This document shows, in pieces, positions 47,926 to 58,001 of a stretch of DNA of 64,000 nucleotides. Numbering within the stretch: position 1 is the stretch's first letter; the number at the start of each line of letters is the position of its first letter. This stretch comes from Pyrus communis (Eukaryota > Streptophyta > Magnoliopsida > Rosales > Rosaceae): the NCBI RefSeq assembly GCF_963583255.1, contig NC_084811.1, positions 13,596,088 through 13,660,087 of the forward strand. The letters run 5' to 3'. The notes under the pieces are model-generated. The model ran no database searches and was not told the origin of the DNA. It saw only the letters and a list, made by a program, of their open reading frames with translations. The translations under genes were made by a program, and so were the position numbers.

Positions 47926-47959
47926 CCCCCACACTTAAATCAAACATTGTCCTCAATGT
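47926..47959 (-). promoter_or_regulatory. Internal hairpin plus C-run (central polypurine-like motif), element G
   Basis: ACATTGTCCTCAATGT (47944-47959) is the reverse complement of the hairpin in A and I. Seven C precede it, matching the G-run on the element's own strand. Confidence 0.55.
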
Positions 47960-48820
47960 TTTAAGCATAGATTCACACAAAACATAAGTAAACACACAAA
48001 CAACAACTAAACATACTAAACATGGCAGAATGTAATTAACAAAGAGAAGAGTTTAGGGACGCAAATCTGGTTATGGAGTGTAAATTCCCTCTTCTCCTTG
48101 GTGATTGCATTGAGGCATTGATCTTGGTGATTCCACAGGCTTACTCTTGAACTGGTTTCTGCCCATCGTTGATTTTCCTTTGTGCTACTTCTTGAACTGG
48201 GCAGCAGGATGGTTCTTTTGGTCTTCCCCGAAGGTCTGAGCTTACCCCTTTGGTCTGTTTCTTTGTTCAATCTTTCCAATTCGTATTGAAAAGGGTTGGA
48301 GGATAACTCAGCCTATGTTTGTCTCCACATGCTTCAATGTATCATTTTCACTTGCCTTACTCGCTCCCCTTTGCAGAAGTGGTCCCTTCTCCGGAAGTGT
48401 ATCAACCGTTGAAGATGACTACTCTAGAGCAACGCTAGGTAAGCAATCAGGAATAGATTCTAGGCAGTTGGCTCCAGAACGGAAGACTGACTCCAAGTGC
48501 CGGCTGATTGCTTCTTTTACTTTGCCATGCGAGTAAGAACAAGGACAAAGAAAAAGACAGGGAAAGAGCATGATATGAGATACTTTTGCTTTTGACCTTG
48601 ATGATATGAGATACCTTTGCTTTTGAAGAAGCGGTGAATGAATCAGCACATGTATTTGTTGTGCTGTTTCCTCCTGGGTCATTTGTACTCCAGACATCTG
48701 GTATCATCTTTGGGGAAGAAGAAAGAATTGAGTATTTCGAAAGGCTTTGCTGGGAGTGGGCCCTCAGAGGTGAGGGAGAGTTGGGCATTTTCTTCAGGTT
48801 TGCCCTGCCATAAAAGACGA
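47960..48820. other. Element G interior upstream of the antisense promoter, no gene called
   Basis: Counterpart of 28111-28878 in element A. Short frames recur on both strands, but none has supporting features. Confidence 0.45.
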
Positions 48821-49379
48821 AGGTCGACATATATAGAGATAATAGCAAGTGGTGGTACTTTTTACCTTTGTCGACAAACGTTTTGATCCCGCAACTCCGG
48901 CTTTTTGAAATAGTGGCGCCTCTTCGATCTTTGAATACGCCTCTTCGATTTTTGAGCAGGCGCCCCTTCGATTTCTGAACGACGCCCCTTCGCTTTCTGA
49001 ACGACACGTGGTAGTGCAAATGCGGCTCCTTTTGACAAAGCTGCACGCGTCTTCTGAAAAGCAGAGAAAGCGTCGCCGAACTTTGCGCTTGTCGGCTAAA
49101 GATGTGTAGTTGCGATGATGGCGTCCACGTGTTTTCAGCTTTGTCAGAAATCTTTTGACAAAGTTGAACGCGTTTTCTGAAAAGCCGAGGGAGCGTTGCC
49201 TAACTTACGCCGGAAAATCCGGCTCTTTGAATCGGTGGATGCGTCGCCTTGGCTTTTTATAGAGCTATCGATCACCGCCTACACACACACTCTGAAGATC
49301 TCCCATTCTTGAAAATCGTGTCCGGCCCTTCGGAATTTAACTCCATCCACCCCTTCTCTTTGAACACTTTTGAAAGAAA
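48821..49379 (+). promoter_or_regulatory. Promoter-like region of the antisense gene (element G)
   Basis: A GC-rich strip with CTTCGATTTCTGAACGACGC repeats (about 48920-49000), a GACACGTGGTAG G-box (about 49003) and a second CCACGTG (about 49125). The TATA box GGCTTTTTATAGAG (about 49251-49264) is followed by a CACACACACTCTGAAG leader and the ATG at 49380. The same order occurs upstream of the antisense genes in elements A and I. Confidence 0.62.
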
Positions 49380-50036
49380 ATGGCAAACTCATCGAACCTT
49401 AGCTTAGATTTGAGTCTCAGCAGCGATCCGGTTGCGCCCCGTCAAGGTAATGTATGGTGCCCTTCTTTTTTATCTTCTAACGGTCCTCTTTCAGGTGAAG
49501 ACTCTGTGATGCAGGACGCCACAACAGCTACAATAGTAGCTAGGAACCTCCTCACTCCAAAAGATAATAGGCTGCTGTCAGGACGGTCCGATGAGTTGGC
49601 CGTTCAAGAGTCCCTCGCACTTAGTGTTCAGTGTGCGAGCTCTGTGTCCAACATGGGCCAACGCCTGCTTGCTCGGTCCCGCCAAGTGGAATCGTTGATG
49701 GCAGAGGTGGAAAGTCTTAAGCAGGAAATCAAACAGCTTAAGTACGAGAATAGAAGTTTGCATGTGCTTGCAAATAACTATTCGTCGGGCATGAAGAGGA
49801 AGCTTGATGAGCTGCAAGAATCTGAGGGTCGAATTCACAGTGACCGTCAAAGGCTTGCGTCTTATCTCCAGAGGCACCTTTTTCCTGGGTCATCCAGCGT
49901 TTGGCCAAGTATTGAGGCCTGGAATGCTCTAGCTCCGATGCCTTCCGCTCCGATGCCTTCCGCTTCTATACCTTCTGCTTCTATGCCTCCTGCTTCTATG
50001 CCTTCTAGTGGGGCTTCACGTAAACATCCTCTGTGA
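49380..50036 (+). CDS. Antisense gene of element G: coiled-coil protein, 218 aa, unknown function
   Basis: Homologue of the antisense genes in A and I, here on the plus strand because the element is inverted. It has the same Ser-rich head, coiled coil (VESLKQEIKQLKYENRSLHV) and RLASYLQRHLFPGSSS. Compared with A it has scattered substitutions (for example Arg27 to Cys, Lys54 to Arg, and Lys to Glu in the SIEAWNAL motif), and its tail has a different number of MPSA-type units. No frameshift or stop has accumulated, although the neighbouring element is damaged. The TATA box lies about 120 bp upstream. Function is not recognised. A spurious frame kept open by recent copying remains possible. Confidence 0.75.
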   Translation: MANSSNLSLDLSLSSDPVAPRQGNVWCPSFLSSNGPLSGEDSVMQDATTATIVARNLLTPKDNRLLSGRSDELAVQESLALSVQCASSVSNMGQRLLARSRQVESLMAEVESLKQEIKQLKYENRSLHVLANNYSSGMKRKLDELQESEGRIHSDRQRLASYLQRHLFPGSSSVWPSIEAWNALAPMPSAPMPSASIPSASMPPASMPSSGASRKHPL

Positions 50037-50056
50037 AGGCTCCATTTTTCTGCCAT

Positions 50057-50057
<1 letters not shown>

Positions 50058-50099
<42 letters not shown>
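50058..50099 (-). repeat. 42-nt T run (A tract on the element strand), element G
   Basis: Uninterrupted T run between the end of the antisense gene and the post-pol segment. Same junction as the A tracts in elements A and I. Confidence 0.8.
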
Positions 50100-50100
<1 letters not shown>

Positions 50101-50209
50101 AGTAATCAAATCGGAGATCAATGGACAGCTTTATTTTATTCAGTGTATTGGGTTGCCTCCCAAGTAGCGCTTTCTTTTACGTCTTGCAGCCGGACGAAAC
50201 CTTCATTTC
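50100..50209 (-). other. Post-pol segment of element G
   Basis: On the minus strand it contains AGCGCTACTTGGGAGGCAAC, a sequence I associate with the region just after the pol stop in Athila-type elements. It lies directly after the shortened gag-protease frame, so RT to integrase were lost between them. Confidence 0.45.
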
Positions 50210-53200
50210 TCACTTAGAGCCCTCGGCATGCAATGGGATCTCCTCCATAACATGATCCTTCATTTCTATGCCATTTGTAATGACCTTTTCAAGTGCATCG
50301 CCATGTAATTGATCAATGTGTGCCTGCGCCAAAGAATCAAGAATATCAATAGAGAAACATGAGTGATCATCATTAGGAAATTTCATAGTTTCAGAAATAT
50401 TAAAATCAATCACTTCCCCATCGAATTCCATTGTTAAAGTGCCTTTAAACACGTCTATCTTAGTTCGGGCCGTCTTCATGAATGGCCTCCCAAGAAGAAT
50501 CGGCAAGGATGGAGCATGGGTGGTTTCCTCCATTTCAAGGACTGATAGGAGCATATTTATGCGACTTAAATGGCTTGTTCTCGTACATTTACGTTATGTT
50601 TCTTTAGTTATTTTAGTTCTTCATGCTTCTTTTGTGTGTTTTCAGGTTCTAAGGGCAAAGTATGCAAAAGGATGCCTTTTTGGAGCCTTTTGGAGCAAAT
50701 TAGAGATTGGAATGGATATCATATGCTTGGAGCCAAAAGGATGGACGAAATTGAAGACTTGAAGTAGGAAAGTTAAATCCTAAAAAGACCTCATGTTTGA
50801 GCATCATTGAAAACTCCTACGCATTTTAGAACACAAAAACAACATTCCTAGCAACCTTAGGACATTGTCGTGTGTTTCCTTGTGTCTCCCTTCCTTGCCA
50901 TGCAAGGAAGGGCTTTGTTCCCTATTTTAAATACTTAAACACTACCACTTATCATTCACCACATATCATTCACCACTTATCATATCATACATTCATTTAT
51001 CACTTATCATAATCATTCACTTATCACTTAACATATCATACACTTATCACTTATCACTCATAATCATCTACACATTTCAACCATTTAAACACATGTAATT
51101 CACCTACAACATCCACCTACTTCACCTACAACATCCACCTACTTCACCTACAAATGACATAGCCATATGTTCCCTCCACTACTCCTATAAATACCCTTGC
51201 ATTCATTCATTCATGGATATCTCATTTTCATACACAACACACCACAAACACTTCCATTCCCTCATTGCCGTGAGTCCCCCTTCCCTTATAATCCAAACAC
51301 CAATCCTCTTCCAATTACACCACTCCTCATCCACTTCCATACTTCCCCAATCCATTCAACACACCAACAACATTCCTTAGACCTTGTACTACAATAAAGA
51401 GGAAGATAAGAGGGTCTAAACGTTCATACAATTCAAGTTTGAGTTGTTGGAATGTTTAGGCGTTTCTTTGATTTCAATGTTTAAATTTAATTCTCTTTGT
51501 TTTGTACGTATGAGGAATGGAAGAGAAGAGTGCCTAAACGTTCATACAATTCAAGTTTGAGTTGTTGGAATGTTTAGGTGTTTCTTTGATTTCAAAGTTA
51601 TGAGGAACTAAACCCCCTTTAGCTAGGGGTGATTCGAAACTATGTTTATATTTGCAATATGAATTGATTAACTTTCGTTGGAATTTCATAAGTTGTGGAT
51701 TCAATTTGTTTAACCGTTTGATTGATAACTTATTTATGAATGTTTATTAAGAATGCGCGCTTAATTTTCATGCATGAATATGACACTAGAATATAAGTGA
51801 ATTTCACCTAATCGTTATGAACTTATATTCACAAGTAGTGGAGGTTGCTTATAAACAATCGCGTTAAATGAATTCTTGGCACGAGTTTCATGCTCATCAT
51901 AGTAACGAATGCCTCGTCAACACTTATAGTTTTCATAATGCTTAATGATCTTTGATTGTATCTTTATTGTGCTTTTCACGTAAAGGACTTTTGGAGAATG
52001 TGGTGAATTGCGTTGCGCTAACCCATCCAATTCATTAACTTAAGGAAAACTTGACGGTTAATTTAAGCGGACCTAATTAACCCGGGGCGTTGAGTTTCAT
52101 AATTTATCGAAAGACCAACTGAGAATCAATCTTGTATGCAAGTGTAACATGTGTGGAGAAGAACCCATTGGCTATTACATCATCCATATTTTCATCACAT
52201 TCATATTTACATTTTGCCTTTAATTACAATTTGTCCATTTAATTTAATCTCGTCCAAACACAATCCCCCCTTTACTTTATTGTTCAATTTAATTAGAAAT
52301 CAATTTAGTTTATGTTTTAAAGTATTTTTGAATTCTTTGAGTCTAGTATAGTGTTTTATATTGTGTTTTTACGTTTTTGAGTCAAATCCAAGTGATTAAC
52401 AATCCCTCGTAATCCCCGGTCCAGAACGATCCCTACTTATACATATACTATAATTTGACGAAAAGAGGGTTTAATTTGTGTGCGTATAAATCACGCATCA
52501 AGGACATAGAAATCCGCCGGGAAGATCAAATTATTCACCTGCACTAAGACATCTTCCAATACGCCCTTTGGATAGGCATTAGATCTATCGGCCAACTGAA
52601 TAATCACACCATCATTTTTCAATTCACCAAGGTTCATTGAGGCATAAATAGAGTATGGCATGACGTTAATTGAAGCTCCTAAGTCTAACATAGCATGTTC
52701 GAACTTAGTTTGACCAATAATACAAGGGATTGTAAAGCTACCTGGATCTTTGCACTTTGGTGGTAACTTTCTTTGTAAAATAGCGGAAACGTTCTCACTT
52801 ACCCTTACCACCTCCTTGTTTGAAATCCTCTTCCTCGTTGTGCAAAGCTCTTTTAAGAACTTGGCATACTTAGGGACTTGCTTGATTGCATCAAGGAGCG
52901 GAATGTTGACTTGAACTTTCCTAAAGGTTTCCAGAATGTCCTTTTCACTCTCCTCCTTCTTTGATTGCCTAAACCTGCTAGGAAAGGGCACGTTTAGTGG
53001 AATAGAACTTGACAAAGTCGAATTTGGACTTACCTTAGGCGTGTTGGACGGTTTTGGCACAATAGGGGGCTGCGGCAAAGTTTCTTTCACCCTTGCCGTG
53101 GCCTTCTTTGCTTGTTCCTCCTCTTCTTGTAGTAACATGTCCTCTTCTTGACTTGTTTTGGACGGCCTTGAGGTGGTTCCGACCTCCTTACTACTTCTCA

Positions 53201-54668
53201 ACATGATTGCATTGGCAGATTCGAACCCTCCCTTTGGATTGACAATTGTTGAGCTAGGGAGCTTGCCCTGTTCTCGGAATTGTCCTACAAACTCCGCAAT
53301 TTGCCCAATTTGTTTCTCCAAGTGATCCACCCTTTTGTCTTGGTTTTGCATGGCTTTGGTTTGATTCTCTTGCCCCTGAGACAAATTGGTAAGTAACTTA
53401 AGAAGTGTTTCATTGTCCAACGACGTACCTTGATTGTTTTGGGCAGGTTGTGCTTGGTTTGGATTGGGGCCGAATGGCTTGGTGTAGAACCCCGGGGGTT
53501 GTTGTCTAAAACCTCCTTGTTGGTGAGCTTGTTGAGGCTCCCTCCACTTGAAGTTTGGATGGTCTCTCCAACCCGGATTGTATGTATTAGAATATGGATC
53601 ATTCCTTGGTTGATTTTGGCTTGGAAATCCAATGGCATTTGCACTCTCCCACCCACCATTCTCAATCAATTGAGGGCACTTTTCTGAAGGATGACCTTGA
53701 ATAGAACATACGCCACATACAATTGGACTTTGGATCTTCATTCCTTCGGCCATCTGAGACACAAGAGAAGTAAGATTAGCTACTTGAGTTTGAAGGTCGG
53801 ATTGAGAACTTACCTCATTCACTTGTTGCCGTGGGGGGTCCCTTTGCCCAAGTCCTTCATATTGTTGTGCATTTAGAGCACGGTTTGCAATTAGGGTCTT
53901 GGCTGCCATAGGTGTTTTGTCCACCAATGCACCTCCCGCCGAAGCATCGAGCATTTGCCTTTCAATGGGAAGAAGGACCTCATAGAAGTATTGAAGGAGA
54001 AGCTCCTCCTTCATTTGATGTTGAGGACATGATGCAACAAGGGCTTTAAAACGCTCGTAGTATGCCGGAAAAGATTCTCCTTGACTTTGTTGGATTCCGC
54101 TAATTTTCTTCCTCAAGAGAATGACTTTTGAAGTAGGGAAGAACTTCTCCAAGAAGGCTCTCTTCATGCTCTCCCAAGAAGTAACGGTCCCGGGTGCCAA
54201 TTCATAAAGCCAATCCTTAGCCTTTTCCACAAGAGAGAATGGAAAAGCCTTCATCATCAGAATGTTCCCATCGACATTGATGGGTGTCATGCTCGAACAA
54301 ACAACCTCGAACTCCTTGAGATGCTTGTTGGGATCTTCCATGGAAAGCCCATGGTACTTCGGAATGTGGTGCAACAAGCTTGACTTCAATTCGAATTCAT
54401 CGGTCTTGTCTTGGGCAGCCGCGGGGTATTGAATGCAAAGAGGGGCTGCATTGGCCAAACCTGAGGCAGAAAGCTCTTTAATGGTTCGATTATCCACGGC
54501 CATGGTTGGTACTTCCTCTTTAACCCAATCTGTGGCTTCCTCTTCTACTTCAGGTTCGGGACTAGGAGGATTAGACTCTTGCAATTTCTTGTTCCTTCTC
54601 AAAGTCCTCTCGAAATCACCGTCAAAGTCGGAGATTTGCTCACGAACAGGTTGTGAGCTACGGGTCAT
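50210..54668 (-). pseudogene. gag-protease of element G, one frame interrupted by solo LTR H
   Basis: Minus strand from MTRSSQPVREQ at 54668 to 52501, then 50542 to the stop at 50210. Excluding LTR H and one AGGAC copy, the segments total 2496 nt, a multiple of three, with no other stop. Order: acidic N-terminus, capsid block (FELKSSLLHHIPKYHGLSME, AFLEKFFPTSKVILL), zinc knuckle CGVCSIQGHPSEKC, the Gln/Pro-rich region, a heptad segment (DHLEKQIGQIAEFVGQFREQ), and a retropepsin-like protease with MLDLGASINVMPY as the active-site Asp motif and ILLGRPFMKTA as its C-terminal block. In Ty3/gypsy elements gag forms the particle and the protease processes it. No RT, RNase H or integrase follows. It is probably inactivated only by the LTR insertion. 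Element C has the same order but many lesions. Confidence 0.88.
50543..52500 (+). mobile_element. Solo LTR H inside element G gag-protease
   Basis: 1958 bp from TGATAGGAGCATATTTATGCG to GTATAAATCACGCATCA, with AGGAC on both sides (50538-50542 and 52501-52505). Opposite orientation to G. It contains the TCA-rich strip, the 22-bp CTTCACCTACAACATCCAC repeats and a roughly 105-bp duplication (AACGTTCATACAATTCAAG at about 51419 and 51537). Confidence 0.93.
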
Positions 54669-54858
54669 AAACTAGTACCTACACACAAAAGTAAACAAGA
54701 TAAGTAACCAACTTAATAGACTTGGCACAAGTAAGAAAACAAGTTGCCACACACGGCACAAAAACACATACACACGGTGCAAAAAAATTAAAACAAAACA
54801 GAAACTAAACTAAACAATTTAAACAAGACTCAAGACAAGGGATTAGCAACTTTGCCAA

Positions 54859-54876
54859 TCCCCGGCAACGGCGCCA
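54859..54876 (-). promoter_or_regulatory. tRNA-Asp primer-binding site of element G
   Basis: TCCCCGGCAACGGCGCCA on the plus strand, the exact reverse complement of the site in element A, five bases from the LTR that starts at 54882. Confidence 0.9.
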
Positions 54877-54881
54877 AAATT

Positions 54882-56522
54882 TGCTGCGAGAATTATACGC
54901 ACACAAATTAAACCCTTTTTTTGTCGATTTGTAGTATAAGTATAAGTAGGGATCGTTCTGGACCGGGGATTAGGAGGGATTGTTAATCACTTGGATTTGA
55001 CTCAAAAACATAAAAACACAAACTAAAACACTATACTAAACTCGAAGAATTCAAAACTAAAAATAAGAAAGATTAAGACTAAGACTTAAACGAAATATGG
55101 GGGGATTGATTTTGGACGAATTTAAACTAAAATGGATAGATTGTAAAGAAAACAAATTGCAATTATGAATATGATAAAATGGAATGAATGGATGATAGAA
55201 TAGCTAAGGGGTTCATCTCCACATATGTTACACTTGCATAATAAAATGATTTCCAATTGCATTTCAATAAACCATGAATTCTCAACACCCCGGGTTAATT
55301 AGGTCCGCTTAAATTAACCGTCAAGTTTTCCTTAAGTTAATGAATTGGATGATTGCATACGACAACCCAAAGCATTCCTCACAAGTTCCCTACATGAATT
55401 GCATAATAGAGATACAAGCAAGAATCATTAAGCATCATGAAAACTATAAGTGTTGACGAGGCATTCGTTACTATGATTGCATGAAACTTATGCCAAGAAT
55501 TTGTTTAACGCGATTGTTTATAAGCAACCTCCACTACTTGTGAATATAAGTTCATAACTATTACGTGAAACTCACTTATATTCTAGCGTCAAATTCATGC
55601 ATGAAAATTAAGCGTTCATTCTTAATAAACATACATAAATAGGTTATCAATCAAACAGTTAAACAAATTGAATTCACAATTTATGAAACGTAATTAAAAG
55701 TAATCAAATCATAATGCAAGTATAAACATATATTTCGAATCACCCCCTAGCTAAGGGGGGTTTAGTTCTTCATAACATTGAAATCAAAGAAACACCTAAA
55801 CATTCCAACAACTCAAACTTGAATTGTATGAACGTTTAAGCACTATTTTCTTCCATTCCTCAAACATACAAAACAAAGAGAATTGAATTTAAACATTGAA
55901 ATCAAAGAAACACCTAAACATTCCAACAACTCAAACTTGAATTGTATGAACGTTTAGGCCCTCTTCTCTTCCTCTTTATTGTAGCACAAGGTCTAAGGAT
56001 AGTTTGATGGTGTGAATGGTTTGGGGAGTGGTTGGAGTGGCTGCAATGGAGGAGAAAAGTGTTTTGGTGGCTGCTGCAAGGGTGTGGAGAGGTTTTGACG
56101 AATTTCTGGAATATGGAAGAGTGAATAAAGAGTGCATGTAGGGTTAGCTAGGTTGGCTTTGTTTGGGTGCATGTGTGTTAATGGTGGTTTTGCATGTGAA
56201 TTGATGGATTGTTTTTGATGGAATGGATGGTTCTTTGCATGGCTATAAGGGAGAGAATAAGAGAGAATGGGCTAGGCCCTTTGTTTTATGTCCAAAGTGA
56301 ATACAAGGCCTTCAAATTCGTCCATCCTCTTGGCTCCATGGATAAGCTATCCAATCCATGCCCAAAAATGCTCCAAATGGCCTCAAAATGCACTTTCTTG
56401 CTCCCTAGGCCCTTAGAACCTGAAAACACACAAAAGAAGCATAAAGGACTAAAATAACGAGAGAAACATAACGTAAATGCACGAGAACAAGCCATTTAAG
56501 TCGCATGAATATGCTCCTATCA
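54882..56522 (-). repeat. 5' LTR of element G
   Basis: 1641 bp, nearly identical to 44641-46281. It is bordered on both sides by interior sequence: the primer site on the left and the purine tract of a second partial copy on the right. Confidence 0.9.
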
Positions 56523-57941
56523 AACTCCCCCACACTTATCTTTTGCTAGTCCTCGAGCAAAACAGAAAAACAAAACAAAACCTAAACCTTCCAACAATCA
56601 TCTTAGGGATTTCCAATGCACATGACATGTTAAAAATCATCATTCCCATAGATTTTAGTCATCTTCACACTTAATTACATTCTTAATCACAGTCACCACA
56701 TACTATTTCACAATTAAGTATTTAAAACCATGTTTTGAATGTAGTAACATGCCTTAGAGAATTTGCTCAATTCCTTACAAGATATGCACTCAGTTTTCAC
56801 TCAGATTTTCTGACTACACACCCTAAACTAGTTATATGTGAGAAGATTGATGTAAACATAAAAACGAACACTCACATATATGTATTTCAAAGGAAGCAAT
56901 TTCTGGAGTTAATAAGCATGTTTAGATATGATCTCATGAATGGAATGCTACTACTTAGACGCAAGAACCAGTGACACCATAAGCTCATACCAAGTTCAAA
57001 CTCCACAATTGAAATACATAACACTCAAGATAGAAGTCAAGGGTTGTAACGGGGCTAAAGGTGTTTGGCTAACAAAGAAGGGATATGGAAAACAAAGATT
57101 CTTAAAGAAATAGCGAGCAAAGCATTTGAATTAACGTAGAATTCACTTTTGAATGAAAACTCAACTTTTGAACAACAAGGGGGAACAAGCTCTTTTTCCT
57201 TTCTTTCTTTTCTTTTCTGTTTTTCCCGGCAACGGAACCATTTATTTATTTTTTTTTTCTTTTTTTTTTTCTTTTTTTTTTCTCTCTCAATAAACATACA
57301 TAAACACTAAAGAACAAAACATTCTCTCCCCCACACTCATTTTCTTTCATAATGTAACTCAAAAGGAATTCATTTAAGTCATGCTCACTATCATTTAAGA
57401 ACAAGGGTGTGGATTGTCCTAAACTAGGCTAGGTAAGGATAATGTGGGTTAACAAAGAATAAAGGCTAAACGAGGCTCAACGGGGTTAAAACTTACAACA
57501 AATACGAAATATGGGAAGTAAGGCTATTTGGTTATGGTGGCAACTACACAACTTCATCTTGATATATGTTATGCAAATCAATGTCATGCTTTGAATGAAA
57601 CGGATATAAGTTCTAGCATTTAGTTCTATCATGATACAATTGCATTCTAAGTAGCAACCAAGCAAGGAATAACGAGATCATGCAACAACTTTAGAAAACA
57701 AAGAATCACAGAAAATAACTCTCCAAAGAAAGTAATGGCTCGAGTCTCACAGGGATGTAGCGTTTGTTTGAGTTTCTTCCTTCAAGCATGTTACAAAAAC
57801 GAATTTTCTTTTATGATTGCATGTGAAGTCATACATTATAACCATAAACAAGCATATACCAAGAGTAAATCAAACTTTTCTCTATGTTAATAACTCTTTT
57901 TAACAGTCATGCAATTACAAACCAAATCCTTATCATTGTGT
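56523..57941 (-). repeat. Second, truncated interior of element G
   Basis: Matches 46282-47700 with very few differences, starting with the purine tract AACTCCCCCACACTTATC. It stops at GTGTTGG, where the pol piece of element C begins. TGG is shared at the junction. Confidence 0.88.
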
Positions 57942-58001
57942 TGGTATGCTGATATTGTGAATTATTTGGTGTCTAAACAAGTTCCAAGCACCATAACTAG
58001 G
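57942..58001 (+). pseudogene. Pol fragment (RNase H-integrase linker), 20 codons
   Basis: TGG TAT GCT... translates to WYADIVNYLVSKQVPSTITR, the conserved segment before the integrase zinc-binding region in Ty3/gypsy polyproteins. It is cut by element G on the left and element I on the right. Same strand as element C, so probably its remnant. Confidence 0.6.

Larger units (their letters stand above)
44641..57941 (-). mobile_element. Element G: minus-strand Athila-like element with LTR-interior-LTR-partial interior structure
   Basis: 3' LTR 44641-46281, interior 46282-54881, 5' LTR 54882-56522, then a second partial interior 56523-57941 that repeats 46282-47700 almost base for base. Primer site, gag-protease and purine tract are in the expected minus-strand order, but RT to integrase are absent. 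The LTRs are both 1641 bp and differ at about four positions by eye. No matching target duplication joins 44640 and 57942. The structure is best explained by recombination between LTRs of two copies plus a deletion on the right. Solo LTR H interrupts gag-protease. Confidence 0.85.
35818..58001 (+). mobile_element. Element C: older Athila-like element with gag-PR-RT remnants, heavily interrupted
   Basis: 5' LTR 35818-37598, primer site 37604-37621, decayed gag 37720-38709 continuing at 42545, protease and start of reverse transcriptase to 44640, then element G. A 60-bp piece reading WYADIVNYLVSKQVP (57942-58001) matches the pol segment between RNase H and integrase in Ty3/gypsy elements and has C's orientation. 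It is probably the far side of the same element after loss of the intervening RT/RNase H. That last link is inference; the piece could come from another copy. No 3' LTR of C is inside the window. Confidence 0.7.
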
